Origin: an uncultured Austwickia sp.
Lineage (GTDB): Bacteria > Actinomycetota > Actinomycetes > Actinomycetales > Dermatophilaceae
Length of the DNA stretch: 30,690 bases
Assembly: GCA_934678955.1 (NCBI GenBank)
Contig: CAKUSI010000009.1
Span: 1 to 30,690, forward strand
Direction of reading: 5' to 3'
The notes under the pieces were generated by a model, which searched no databases, had not been told where the DNA came from, and was given only the letters and a program-made list of their open reading frames with translations. This document shows positions 1 through 7,388 of the stretch, piece after piece (within the stretch, counting starts at the first letter, position 1; each line of letters opens with the position of its first letter). The translations under genes and the position numbers were made by a program.

Positions 1-407
1 CGACCGCGCTCCTGACCGACCTCAACGCCCTGGACCGGGAGCTGACGCAGGGGCTGGCGTCGTGCACCAACAAGACCCTGGTGACCGCCCACGCGGCGTT
101 CGGCTATCTCGCCGACCGGTACGGCCTCACGCAGCACCCCATCGCCGGCCTGTCCCCCGAGCAGGAGCCGAGCGCCGCCCGGATGGCCGAGATCGCCTCC
201 TTCGTCCGCGCCAACTCCGTGAGGACCATCTACACCGAGACCCTCGTGAGCCCCGCGATCGGGCAGACGCTGGCCAAGGAAACCAACGTCGCGACCGCCG
301 TGCTCGACCCCCTCGAGGGCCTGAGCGACGCCTCGGCGGGCTCGAACTACCTTGAGGTCATGCGCGCGAACCTCGCCACCCTCAAGAAGGGCCAGCCCTG
401 CCCGTGA
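1..407 (+). CDS. znuA: Zinc ABC transporter substrate-binding protein, C-terminal part
   Basis: This is the 3' end of a gene that begins before the window; the reading frame is set by codons starting at base 3. The visible 134 residues match the C-terminal lobe of cluster 9 (ZnuA/TroA) metal-binding lipoproteins. These sit outside the membrane and hand Zn2+ (or Mn2+) to an ABC permease. Family landmarks are the His of the VTAHAAFGY segment, the Glu of IYTETL and the Asp of VLDPLEG, which in this family contribute to metal binding or frame the site. The C-terminus is short after the last helix, as usual. The stop overlaps the GTG of the next gene by 4 bases, so it is translated together with the ATPase. 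Zinc specificity is inferred from the downstream zur; manganese cannot be excluded. Confidence 0.9.
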   Translation, partial: TALLTDLNALDRELTQGLASCTNKTLVTAHAAFGYLADRYGLTQHPIAGLSPEQEPSAARMAEIASFVRANSVRTIYTETLVSPAIGQTLAKETNVATAVLDPLEGLSDASAGSNYLEVMRANLATLKKGQPCP

Positions 408-1294
408 GCCATTCCGCGCCACCGGCGCGCCCCGACTCGCCGACCCCCGCCGCGGGGCCGGTCGGTGGCGGCGAACGCGCGAGTTCCCGCAGGACGGTCA
501 TCGACCTGCGCGGAGCCAGCTTCGGTTACGCCGGAACGCCCGTCGTCTCGGACCTGGACCTGACCCTGCGGCAGGGCGAGTCCCTGGCGCTCCTCGGCGC
601 CAACGGCTGCGGCAAGTCCACCCTGGTGCGGGGCCTGCTCGGGCTCAACGAGCGCCTGGGCGGCCACGTCGAGATCCTGGGCGAACGGCCGGACCGGCTC
701 ACCCGGCGCGGCCGGATCGGGTATGTCCCCCAACGCCACACGCTGTCCACGTCCGTCGTCGCGACCGTCGGCGAGATCGTCGCGATCGGCCGGCTCCCCC
801 GGCTGCCCCTGGTGGGCCGCTTCCGGGCCCGCGACCGGCAGATCGTCGCCGAGGCGCTCGACCTCGTCGGGTTGGGCGGTATGCAGCGCCGGGACGTCAC
901 CCACCTGTCCGGAGGTCAGCAGCGGCGTGTCCTCGTGGCGCGCGCTTTGGCCTCCCAGCCGGAACTCCTGATCATGGACGAGCCCACCGCGGGCGTCGAC
1001 GAGGAGCATCAGCGGGTGATCGCTGCGGCGATGCGCCGCCTGGCCGCCGACGGCGTGGCCATCCTCACCGTGACCCACGAGCTCGACGCGCTGGCGGACG
1101 CGGTCGACCGCGCGGTCGTGATGGAGGCCGGCCGGATCGTGTTCGACGGCCCACCGCAGGCGGTCTCGTCGTCGGCCCCCGGCGCGCTCCACCACTGCGA
1201 CCACCACGAGGACGACGAAGCCCTGGAGCCGCACGAGATCCCGCGGGCCGGCGTCCCGCTGCGCGACCTGCACCTGCCGATCGGGGACGCGTGA
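404..1294 (+). CDS. znuC: Zinc ABC transporter ATP-binding protein
   Basis: This 296-residue ABC ATPase powers metal uptake with ZnuA and ZnuB on the cytoplasmic face. Walker A is GANGCGKST, the signature is LSGGQQRR, Walker B is LLIMDEPT and the switch histidine lies in TVTHEL, so all nucleotide-binding motifs are intact. The GTG start at 404 overlaps the znuA stop (GTGA). The first 35 or so residues are a Pro/Ala/Ser-rich extension before the ABC fold, so a later start is possible. The last 35 or so residues form a His/Asp/Glu-rich tail (HHCDHHEDDE) beyond the ATPase core that could bind zinc. The stop shares one base with the ATG of the permease gene. Confidence 0.92.
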   Translation: MSHSAPPARPDSPTPAAGPVGGGERASSRRTVIDLRGASFGYAGTPVVSDLDLTLRQGESLALLGANGCGKSTLVRGLLGLNERLGGHVEILGERPDRLTRRGRIGYVPQRHTLSTSVVATVGEIVAIGRLPRLPLVGRFRARDRQIVAEALDLVGLGGMQRRDVTHLSGGQQRRVLVARALASQPELLIMDEPTAGVDEEHQRVIAAAMRRLAADGVAILTVTHELDALADAVDRAVVMEAGRIVFDGPPQAVSSSAPGALHHCDHHEDDEALEPHEIPRAGVPLRDLHLPIGDA

Positions 1295-2136
1295 TGGCGC
1301 AGATGCTCTCATACGACTTCATGCAGCGGGCACTGCTCGCGGCGCTGCTCGTCGGCTGCGCCGCCCCGCTCGTCGGGGTGTTCCTGGTGCAGCGGCGCCT
1401 CTCGCTCATCGGAGACGGTATGGGCCACGTGGCGCTCGCCGGCGTGGCGATCGGCGTGCTGACCGGCCAGCAGCCGGTGCTGACCGCCCTGGTCGTCGCG
1501 GTGGTCTGCGCGGTGGCGATCGAGCTCGTCCGGGCCGCGGGTCGGACCAGCGGCGACGCCGCCCTGGCGATCATGTTCTACGGCGGCATCGCCCTCGGCG
1601 TGCTCCTGATGTCCCGCGCCCCTTCCGGCGCGTCCGCCCTGACCGCCTACCTCTTCGGCGCGATCACCACCACCACGACAACCGACCTGGCTGCGTTCGC
1701 TGTCCTCGCCGCCGTGGTCCTCACGACGACGCTCCTTCTGCGGCCCCGCCTCTTCGCCGTCGCCAACGACGAGGAGTACTGCAAGGCCGTGGGCCTGCGC
1801 GTCACCGCCCTCAACCTCACGCTCGCGATTCTCACGGCGGTCACGGTCGTGCTGTCGATGCGGGTAGTCGGGTTGCTGCTGATCAGCGCGCTCATGATCG
1901 TCCCCAACGCGACCAGCCAACTCGTGGCCCGCAGTTTCCGCTCCGGCATGGTGATCGCGACCGTGCTCGGGATCGCCTGCGCGCTCGGCGGGGTGACGGG
2001 CTCCTACTACCTCAACACCCCCTCCGGCGCGTCGATCGTCGTTCTGGCGGTCGGCGTGTTCGCCGTCGTCGCGAGCGTCACGTTCGTGCGGGACTGGGTC
2101 CGCGGCAACGGATCGGCCCGCAGAGCGAGCGGGTGA
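1294..2136 (+). CDS. znuB: Zinc ABC transporter permease
   Basis: This is a 280-residue polytopic membrane protein of the ABC-3 (ZnuB/TroC) family. It forms the translocation path for the metal delivered by ZnuA. It starts MAQMLSYDFMQRALL and contains about eight hydrophobic helices. The family segment VFLVQRRLSLIGDGMGHVAL near residues 27-48 is the recognisable cytoplasmic loop that contacts the ATPase. The ATG at 1294 overlaps the znuC stop by one base. The end overlaps the GTG of the Fur-family gene by 4 bases, so all four genes form one operon. Nothing is truncated, and the length is typical. Confidence 0.92.
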   Translation: MAQMLSYDFMQRALLAALLVGCAAPLVGVFLVQRRLSLIGDGMGHVALAGVAIGVLTGQQPVLTALVVAVVCAVAIELVRAAGRTSGDAALAIMFYGGIALGVLLMSRAPSGASALTAYLFGAITTTTTTDLAAFAVLAAVVLTTTLLLRPRLFAVANDEEYCKAVGLRVTALNLTLAILTAVTVVLSMRVVGLLLISALMIVPNATSQLVARSFRSGMVIATVLGIACALGGVTGSYYLNTPSGASIVVLAVGVFAVVASVTFVRDWVRGNGSARRASG

Positions 2137-2540
2137 ACGCGATGGTCGAGCGTCGGATGACACGGCAACGCCGCGCGGTCGAGGAGACGCTGGGCGCCGC
2201 ACCGGAGTTCGTCTCCGCGCAGGCGCTGCACGCGAGGCTGCGCGAGGCCGGCCAGTCCGTGGGGCTCGCGACCGTCTATCGCGCCCTCGCTACGCTCGTG
2301 GCGGACGGTCGCGCGGACGTCGTACGCCTGGCCGACGGGGAGGCCCTCTACCGGAGGTGCTCCACCACCGCGCACCATCACCACCTCGTCTGCCGCCGGT
2401 GCGGCTCCACCGTGGAGATCGAAGCGCCCCAGGACGAATCGTGGATCTCCTCGCTGGCGGAGCGTCACGGCTTCACCGACGTGGAGCACGTGCTGGAGAT
2501 CTTCGGGGTCTGCGGCAGCTGCGCCGAGGGCGGCCGCTGA
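2133..2540 (+). CDS. zur: Fur-family zinc uptake regulator
   Basis: This 135-residue Fur-family repressor has an N-terminal winged helix (MTRQRRAVEETL to about residue 75) and a C-terminal dimerisation/metal domain. The latter holds a His cluster (HHHHLVCRRCG) and a second Cys pair (GVCGSC), the two CxxC pairs of the structural zinc site. Its place as last gene of a znuABC operon makes Zur the best call over Fur or PerR; this is context inference. It overlaps znuB by 4 bases from a GTG at 2133, and an internal ATG at 2142 is an alternative start. It would be expected to repress its own operon when zinc is plentiful, but the operon promoter lies outside the window and no Zur box could be inspected. 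Confidence 0.88.
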   Translation: MNAMVERRMTRQRRAVEETLGAAPEFVSAQALHARLREAGQSVGLATVYRALATLVADGRADVVRLADGEALYRRCSTTAHHHHLVCRRCGSTVEIEAPQDESWISSLAERHGFTDVEHVLEIFGVCGSCAEGGR

Positions 2541-2547
2541 TCCCGTT

Positions 2548-2576
2548 TTCGATCGATGGCGGGTTCGATCGATGGC
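2548..2576. repeat. 13-bp direct repeat pair after zur
   Basis: The 13-mer ttcgatcgatggc occurs at 2548-2560 and again at 2564-2576, 16 bases start to start, immediately after the zur stop. Each copy contains the palindrome atcgat. The function is unknown; it could be an operator half-site pair or chance microduplication. Confidence 0.6.
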
Positions 2577-2641
2577 AGTCCCCTCGCGCCGATGCCGGCC
2601 TGGTTCCGCGCATCACGGCCCGGCCGTTCGCGGGTCCTCAG

Positions 2642-2730
2642 GCGCGATCCTGGGACGCCATGCGCGACCTTGGGACGCCATGCGCGACCTTGGGACGCCA
2701 TGCGCGACCTTGGGGCGCCATGCGCGATCG
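2642..2730. repeat. 20-bp tandem repeat array, about 4.4 copies
   Basis: The unit tgcgcgaccttgggacgcca repeats with an exact 20-base period. Copies at 2661-2680 and 2681-2700 are perfect. The copy at 2701-2720 has one change (a to g), and a diverged copy leads in from 2642. A partial copy ends at 2730. The array fills much of the 213-base zur-cupin gap and ends 23 bases before the cupin start codon. It is readable as protein in several frames, but those open frames only reflect the 20-bp periodicity. It is probably an intergenic repeat family; its role is unknown. Confidence 0.9.
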
Positions 2731-2753
2731 CGGGCTCAGGCTACGGTGAGGGC

Positions 2754-3107
2754 ATGCCGAAGCTCACACCGACCAGCCAGTCCGACGCGACGCTGCAGGT
2801 CCTGGCGGATCTGCCGGTGACCAAGGAGGCCACGACCTCCCGCGTGCTGCTCAACACCCCGCTCATGCGCGTGGTCACGTTCGCCTTCGACGAGGGCCAG
2901 GTGCTCACCGAGCACACGTCGCCGCGCGCCGTCGCGTGCACGGTCCTTCACGGCACCCTCCGTTTCGTCGTGGACGGCACGCCGTATGACATGAGCGCGG
3001 GCGACCTCGTCTACCTCGCGCCCGGCGCCCGGCACTCGGTCGAGGCGACCTCGCCGTGCCACCTTCAGTTGGTGATGGTCGACACCGAGGCGCCCGCCGA
3101 GTCCTGA
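2754..3107 (+). CDS. Small single-domain cupin protein
   Basis: This 117-residue protein is a single beta-barrel cupin. Cupin motif 2 is well preserved (GDLVYLAPGARHSVEA, about residues 83-98), including the PG and the metal-ligand His. Motif 1 is degenerate: the usual HxH is reduced to one His (EHTSPRA), and the usual Glu is not obvious before LHGTLRF. It may therefore bind metal weakly or bind a ligand without metal. ATG 2754 is chosen because gtgagg sits just upstream, and because longer in-frame starts would run through the 20-bp tandem repeat. It is a lone gene, convergent with sugE. The substrate is not identifiable; stress-linked or sensory cupins of this size are common in actinomycetes. 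Confidence 0.8.
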   Translation: MPKLTPTSQSDATLQVLADLPVTKEATTSRVLLNTPLMRVVTFAFDEGQVLTEHTSPRAVACTVLHGTLRFVVDGTPYDMSAGDLVYLAPGARHSVEATSPCHLQLVMVDTEAPAES

Positions 3108-3112
3108 GCGAG

Positions 3113-3134
3113 CCGGGGCCCGCCCGGGCCCGGG
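3113..3134. terminator. Possible bidirectional terminator between cupin and sugE
   Basis: A GC-only hairpin (ccggggcccg / cgggcccgg with one bulged G and a very short loop) lies in the 39-base gap between two convergent stops. There is no U-tract, which is common for actinomycete terminators. Confidence 0.4.
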
Positions 3135-3146
3135 GACGAAGCGTGC

Positions 3147-3461
3147 TCAGTGCACGAGCTTGAGGCCCACCACGCCGGACACGATCAGCAGCAGGCACAG
3201 CAGCCGCAGGGCTGTGGCGGGCTCGCCGAGGAACACCATCCCGTACGCGGCGGTGCCGATCGCGCCGATGCCGACCCAGACGGCGTAGGCCGTGCCCACG
3301 GGCAACGACTTGAGCGCGTACGCCAGCCCGGCCATCGAGATCACGATCGCGACCCCGAACACGACCGTCGGAGCCAGGCGGCGGAACCCGTCGGTCTGCG
3401 CCAGGGCCACCGCCCACACGGTCTCGAACATCCCTGAGATCACGAGCACGACCCATGCCAT
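3147..3461 (-). CDS. sugE: SMR-family exporter, SugE/Gdx (guanidinium exporter) type
   Basis: This 104-residue protein has four membrane helices, the standard size for small multidrug resistance transporters. The essential proton/substrate Glu is at residue 13 (GMFETVWA). The Gdx/SugE hallmark GTAYAVWVGIGAIG is present in helix 3. In this family Gdx members exchange guanidinium ion for protons as antiparallel dimers. The assignment to guanidinium rather than broad drug export is strongly supported by a guanidine-III riboswitch-like leader 30 bases upstream. The SD-like ggtgaga lies at 3466-3472, just before ATG 3461. The gene is monocistronic, convergent with the cupin gene and downstream of the clpC terminator. 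Confidence 0.93.
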   Translation of the reverse strand: MAWVVLVISGMFETVWAVALAQTDGFRRLAPTVVFGVAIVISMAGLAYALKSLPVGTAYAVWVGIGAIGTAAYGMVFLGEPATALRLLCLLLIVSGVVGLKLVH

Positions 3462-3490
3462 GACGTCTCACCATGCCTTCGCATGCCTCG

Positions 3491-3528
3491 ACCGTCGTCT
3501 CACCGGGTACGGCGGGCCACTCGTCCGG
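3491..3528 (-). promoter_or_regulatory. Guanidine-III (ykkC-III) riboswitch aptamer
   Basis: Read on the minus strand, 3528 to 3491 begins CCGGACGAG, continues through GCCGTACCCGGTGAGAC and ends GACGGT. This matches, block by block, the ykkC-III/guanidine-III consensus as I recall it (CCGGACGAG, then GCCGUACCCGGU, an AG/GA-rich joint, then ACGGC). The first CCGG can pair with the CCGG of ACCCGGU, and GCCGT can pair with the later ACGGT (one G-U pair). Together these build the two interleaved helices of this pseudoknot class. It sits in the sugE leader, the expected target, with the SD and ATG only about 20-30 bases downstream. Translational control is therefore likely: guanidinium binding should raise sugE expression. 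Recognition is from memory of the family, not a covariance search. Confidence 0.85.
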
Positions 3529-3554
3529 GAACCCTGGAGCAGGGCGTCCTGATC

Positions 3555-3560
3555 AGGCTA
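3555..3560 (-). promoter_or_regulatory. Possible -10 box for sugE
   Basis: On the minus strand the hexamer TAGCCT (TAnnnT) lies about 27 bases before the riboswitch start. That would give a short leader beginning just ahead of the aptamer. No convincing -35 element is visible 17 bases upstream, so this is tentative. Confidence 0.3.
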
Positions 3561-3581
3561 GCAAAACGCCCGCGCACGGCC

Positions 3582-3610
3582 GTGGCCCCCGGCGAAGCGC
3601 CGGGGGCCAC
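3582..3610 (-). terminator. clpC transcription terminator
   Basis: A perfect 13-bp inverted repeat (gtggcccccggcg / cgccgggggccac) with a 3-base loop lies 25 bases past the clpC stop. In the minus direction a TTTT run follows at about 14 bases. It should end clpC transcription before the sugE leader and isolate the riboswitch from read-through. Confidence 0.85.
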
Positions 3611-3635
3611 GAACCGTGATGTGTGAGCGGTGGGC

Positions 3636-6212
3636 TCAGCTCTGCTCGGCCGAGGCCCCGCCACCGCCGGAGACCCCGCCCAGGTGCTCCGGGCTCACCT
3701 CGCTGGCGCTGCCGGGCGCGTGGTCCGGCACCGGAACCGGCTCCAGCTCCTTGGGCGTCCCCTTGAACGTGAACGCCGTTTCGCTGCCTTCCGGGGCCAC
3801 GTCGACCAGGACCAGCTCGCCCGCGCCGATCTGCCCGTACAGGATCTGCTCGGACAGCATGTCCTCGATGTCCCGCTGGATCGCGCGGCGCAGCGGCCGG
3901 GCGCCGAGCACGGGGTCGTACCCCTTCTTCGCGAGCAGTTCCTTGGCCGCCTGCGTGAGCTCGATGCCCATGTCCTTGTCGCGCAGCCGCTCGTCGAGGC
4001 GGGCGATCATCAGATCCACGATCTGAACGATCTCCTCCGGCGTCAGCTGCGGGAACACGATGATGTCGTCCACGCGGTTGAGGAACTCGGGCCGGAAGTG
4101 CTGCTTCAGCTCGTCCTGGACCTTGTTCTTCATCTTCTCGTACTTGCTGCCGGTGTCCCGGTCGGGCGCGAAGCCGAGGCTGACCGCCTTGGAGATGTCC
4201 CGGGTGCCGAGGTTCGTGGTCATGATGATCACGGTGTTCTTGAAGTCCACGACGCGGCCCTGGGAGTCGGTCAGGCGGCCGTCCTCCAGGATCTGCAGCA
4301 GGGAGTTGAAGATGTCCGCGTGCGCCTTCTCGACCTCGTCGAACAGCACGACCGAGAACGGCTTGCGGCGCACCTTCTCGGTGAGCTGGCCGCCCTCCTC
4401 GTACCCGACGTAGCCGGGCGGGGAGCCGAACAGCCGCGACACGGTGTGCTTCTCCGCGAACTCGGACATGTCGAGCGTGATCAGGCTGTCCTCGTCGCCG
4501 AAGAGGAACTCCGCGAGCGCCTTGGCCAGCTCCGTCTTGCCGACGCCCGTGGGGCCGGCGAAGATGAACGACCCGCCGGGCCGACGCGGGTCCTTCAGGC
4601 CCGCGCGGGTGCGCCGGATCGCCTGCGACAGCGCCTTGATCGCGTCGTCCATGCCGACGATCCGCTTGTGCAGCTCGTTCTCCATGTTGAGCAGCCGCGT
4701 GGACTCCTCCTCGGTGAGCTTGAACACCGGGATGCCCGTCGAGGCGGCCAGCACCTCGGCGATCAGCTCGTCGTCGACCTCGGCGATCACGTCCATGTCG
4801 CCGCTCTTCCACTCCTTCTCCCGGCGCGCCTTGGCGTCGATGAGCTGCTTCTCGTCGTCGCGCAGCTTGGCGGCCTTCTCGAAGTCCTGCCCGTCGATCG
4901 CCGCCTCCTTCTCGCGGCGCACGTGCGCGATCTTCTCGTCGAACTCGCGTACGTCCGGCGGAGCGGTCATCCGGCGGATACGCAGCCGCGCGCCCGCCTC
5001 GTCGATGAGGTCGATGGCCTTGTCCGGCAGGTACCGGTCGTTGATGTAGCGGTCGGCCAGGTTCGCGGCCGCGACCAGCGCCGCGTCCGTGTACGACACC
5101 CGGTGGTGGGCCTCGTACCGGTCGCGCAGCCCCTTGAGGATCTCGATGCTGTGCGGCAGCGTCGGCTCGGCCACCTGGATCGGCTGGAACCGCCGCTCCA
5201 GCGCCGGGTCCTTCTCGATGTGCTTGCGGTATTCGTCCAGCGTCGTCGCGCCGACGGTCTGCAGCTCGCCGCGGGCCAGCATCGGCTTGAGGATGCTCGC
5301 CGCGTCGATCGCGCCCTCGGCGGCGCCCGCCCCGACGAGCGTGTGGATCTCGTCGATGAACAGGATGATGTCGCCGCGGGTGCGGATCTCCTTGAGGACC
5401 TTCTTCAGCCGTTCCTCGAAGTCACCGCGGTAGCGGGACCCGGCGACCAGCGCGCCGAGGTCGAGCGTGTAGATGTGCTTGTCCTTGAGGGTCTCGGGGA
5501 CCTCGCCGCGCACGATGTCCTGGGCCAGGCCCTCCACGACGGCGGTCTTGCCGACGCCGGGCTCGCCGATCAGGATCGGGTTGTTCTTCGTGCGGCGGGA
5601 CAGCACCTGCATGACCCGCTCGATCTCCTTGCTGCGCCCGATGACCGGGTCGAGCTTGCCCTCCCGGGCGGCCTGCGTGAGGTTGCGGCCGAACTGGTCG
5701 AGCACGAGCGACCCCGCGGGCGTGCCCTCCTGGGTCGACTGCCCGCCGACGCCGGCGGCCGCGGTCTCCTTGCCCTGGTAGCCGGACAGCAACTGGATCA
5801 CCGTCTGGCGCACGCGCGAGAGGTCCGCGCCCAGCTTGACCAGCACCTGCGCGGCCACGCCCTCGCCCTCGCGGATGAGGCCGAGGAGGATGTGCTCGGT
5901 GCCGATGTAGTTGTGGCCGAGCTGCAGGGCCTCCCGCAGGCTCAGCTCCAGCACCTTCTTGGCGCGCGGCGTGAACGGGATGTGCCCGCTCGGCGCCTGC
6001 GTCCCGGTGCCGATGATCTCCTGGACCTGCTCGCGCACCGCGTCCAGGGAGATGCCGAGGCTCTCCAGGGCCTTCGCGGCGACGCCTTCACCCTCGTGGA
6101 TGAGGCCGAGCAGGATGTGCTCCGTCCCGATGTAGTTGTGGTTGAGCATGCGCGCTTCTTCCTGCGCAAGCACGACCACCCGACGCGCCCGGTCGGTGAA
6201 CCGTTCGAACAT
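3636..6212 (-). CDS. clpC: ATP-dependent Clp protease ATP-binding subunit ClpC
   Basis: This is an 858-residue HSP100 unfoldase that feeds substrates into ClpP in the cytoplasm. The N-terminal Clp_N domain has two repeats ([15 protein letters not shown] near residue 24, [15 protein letters not shown] near 99). AAA+ domain 1 has Walker A GEPGVGKT at 216-223 and Walker [13 protein letters not shown]-like middle segment ([15 protein letters not shown]) lies near 443, and AAA+ domain 2 has GPTGVGKT at 553-560 and [10 protein letters not shown]. The UVR segment and the absence of a long ClpB coiled coil distinguish it from ClpB. The start at 6212 has aggag nine bases upstream. The length is typical, with a Gly/Ser-rich C-terminal tail. 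It is monocistronic, with a strong terminator after it. No ClgR or HspR operator was recognised upstream. Confidence 0.98.
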   Translation of the reverse strand: MFERFTDRARRVVVLAQEEARMLNHNYIGTEHILLGLIHEGEGVAAKALESLGISLDAVREQVQEIIGTGTQAPSGHIPFTPRAKKVLELSLREALQLGHNYIGTEHILLGLIREGEGVAAQVLVKLGADLSRVRQTVIQLLSGYQGKETAAAGVGGQSTQEGTPAGSLVLDQFGRNLTQAAREGKLDPVIGRSKEIERVMQVLSRRTKNNPILIGEPGVGKTAVVEGLAQDIVRGEVPETLKDKHIYTLDLGALVAGSRYRGDFEERLKKVLKEIRTRGDIILFIDEIHTLVGAGAAEGAIDAASILKPMLARGELQTVGATTLDEYRKHIEKDPALERRFQPIQVAEPTLPHSIEILKGLRDRYEAHHRVSYTDAALVAAANLADRYINDRYLPDKAIDLIDEAGARLRIRRMTAPPDVREFDEKIAHVRREKEAAIDGQDFEKAAKLRDDEKQLIDAKARREKEWKSGDMDVIAEVDDELIAEVLAASTGIPVFKLTEEESTRLLNMENELHKRIVGMDDAIKALSQAIRRTRAGLKDPRRPGGSFIFAGPTGVGKTELAKALAEFLFGDEDSLITLDMSEFAEKHTVSRLFGSPPGYVGYEEGGQLTEKVRRKPFSVVLFDEVEKAHADIFNSLLQILEDGRLTDSQGRVVDFKNTVIIMTTNLGTRDISKAVSLGFAPDRDTGSKYEKMKNKVQDELKQHFRPEFLNRVDDIIVFPQLTPEEIVQIVDLMIARLDERLRDKDMGIELTQAAKELLAKKGYDPVLGARPLRRAIQRDIEDMLSEQILYGQIGAGELVLVDVAPEGSETAFTFKGTPKELEPVPVPDHAPGSASEVSPEHLGGVSGGGGASAEQS

Positions 6213-6426
6213 GAAAACCCGCTCCTGCCTCTCGAGTTACCTCGATGGTATCCGTGCCTATCACTACCCCTTCCCCGTTGCCGGGCTCGTATGCCCCGGC
6301 GGGGTAGGCATCTGAGAGTTGTCAACGTCCCCGGTCGGCTGGGGATTCCATGCTCTGAGTGCTTGTGGTAAAGGGCCTTGTGACGAGGGCTTGTACGAGC
6401 GGCGCGGATCGGGGGCGTGTGACAGC
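6213..6426. promoter_or_regulatory. Divergent promoter region clpC / sulfurtransferase
   Basis: This 214-base gap separates two divergent genes. It contains a TTGACA hexamer on the minus strand at 6320-6325 that could be a clpC -35 box, but no matching -10 at the right spacing was found. The clpC ribosome site (aggag) is at 6222-6226. Nothing else recognisable is present. Confidence 0.45.
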
Positions 6427-7308
6427 ATGCTCGGCGTGACCCCCGAGCCTGCCCCACACGACCTCGATCTCGACATCGACCCGGACCACCCCGTCGTGGA
6501 CGTCGCCTGGCTCGCGGCGCGGATCGGCGCGCCGGGCCTGCTCGTGCTCGACGCCAGCATCCCCCCGTACGGCCCCGCCAGGGTCAGGATCCCCGGCGCG
6601 CGCCGATTCGACCTCGAGGGCGGGATGTCCGACCACACCGCCTCGCTCCCGCACACGATGGTCGACCCGGAGGCGTTCGAGGCCGAGGCGCGGCGGCTCG
6701 GCGCGCGCGAGAGCGGGGTGGTCGTGCTGTACGACACCGCCGACCTGTTCTCCGCCGCGCGGGCGTGGTGGATGTTCCGCGCCATGGGGTTCACGCAGGT
6801 GGCCGTGCTGGCCGGCGGGATCGCGGCCTGGGCGAACGCCGGCGGAACCGTCGAGCCGTGGCCCGCCGACGAGGCGACCCGCGACGACGGCGGCGACTTC
6901 GTGGCCCGTCCGCGCCCCGGCCTGATCGTGGACGCGGACCACGTCGCGGACGCTCTGGCCCGCGACGACGTCCAGGTGATCGACGCGCGCTCGGCGCAGC
7001 GGTTCGCAGGCGGCGCCGGGGAGCCCCGGGCCGGCATGCGGGCGGGGCACATGCCCGGGGCGGTCAATCTGTTCTTCGGCGACCTGCAGGAGCAGGGCCG
7101 GCTGCTCCCCGTCGCGGAGCTGCGCGAGAAGGTCGCGGCGGCGGCGGACGGCCGGGAGTCGTTGGTGTTCACGTGCGGCTCGGGGATCACGGCCTGCGTG
7201 GACGCCCTGGCCGCGCACGTCGCGGGCTACCGCGACCTCGCGGTCTACGACGGAAGCTGGAGCGAGTGGGGCGCCGCGGACTCCGGGCGCCCGGTCGTGT
7301 CCGGCTGA
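6427..7308 (+). CDS. sseA: Two-domain sulfurtransferase (rhodanese / 3-mercaptopyruvate type)
   Basis: This 293-residue protein has two rhodanese domains. The N-terminal domain (about 20-145) is catalytically silent, as usual, and contains YDTADLFSAARAWW. The C-terminal domain carries the active-site loop CGSGITA with nucleophile Cys250. The CGSG[VI]TA loop is typical of 3-mercaptopyruvate sulfurtransferases rather than thiosulfate-preferring rhodaneses, though specificity by motif is only indicative. It moves sulfane sulfur to thiols or cyanide in the cytoplasm. ATG 6427 gives a normal length; the frame is open further upstream, and GTG 6436 is an alternative. It stands alone, divergent from clpC. 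Confidence 0.9.
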   Translation: MLGVTPEPAPHDLDLDIDPDHPVVDVAWLAARIGAPGLLVLDASIPPYGPARVRIPGARRFDLEGGMSDHTASLPHTMVDPEAFEAEARRLGARESGVVVLYDTADLFSAARAWWMFRAMGFTQVAVLAGGIAAWANAGGTVEPWPADEATRDDGGDFVARPRPGLIVDADHVADALARDDVQVIDARSAQRFAGGAGEPRAGMRAGHMPGAVNLFFGDLQEQGRLLPVAELREKVAAAADGRESLVFTCGSGITACVDALAAHVAGYRDLAVYDGSWSEWGAADSGRPVVSG

Positions 7309-7344
7309 GACGCGGGAGTCGAGGCGCGAGGCAGAGACTCACGC

Positions 7345-7359
7345 CTCACGGGCCGTGAG
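7345..7359. terminator. Possible terminator between convergent genes
   Basis: The short inverted repeat ctcacg / cgtgag with loop ggc lies in the 80-base gap between the sulfurtransferase stop and the esterase stop. It is weak, and an alternative pairing of gaggcg (7321-7326) with cgcctc (7342-7347) competes with it. Confidence 0.3.
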
Positions 7360-7388
7360 CCCCGCATGCCTGCCGGCGCGTCGGGCAT

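Noticed and set aside
2642..2730. Tandem repeat considered as a CRISPR array
   Set aside because: The copies are contiguous 20-mers without spacers, and no cas genes are present.
2556..3107. Longer version of the cupin protein starting inside the tandem repeat
   Set aside because: The extra 66 residues are just the repeat translated; the ATG at 2754 has a ribosome site and gives a normal cupin.
3582..3610. Hairpin considered as part of the sugE riboswitch
   Set aside because: It lies upstream of the candidate promoter and directly after clpC; the perfect GC stem is better explained as the clpC terminator.
3630..6371. Very long open frame antisense to clpC (about 900 codons)
   Set aside because: It is the exact complement-frame shadow of a high-GC gene; its composition is Arg/Leu/Asp/Val repeats with no domain, while the opposite strand is an unmistakable ClpC.
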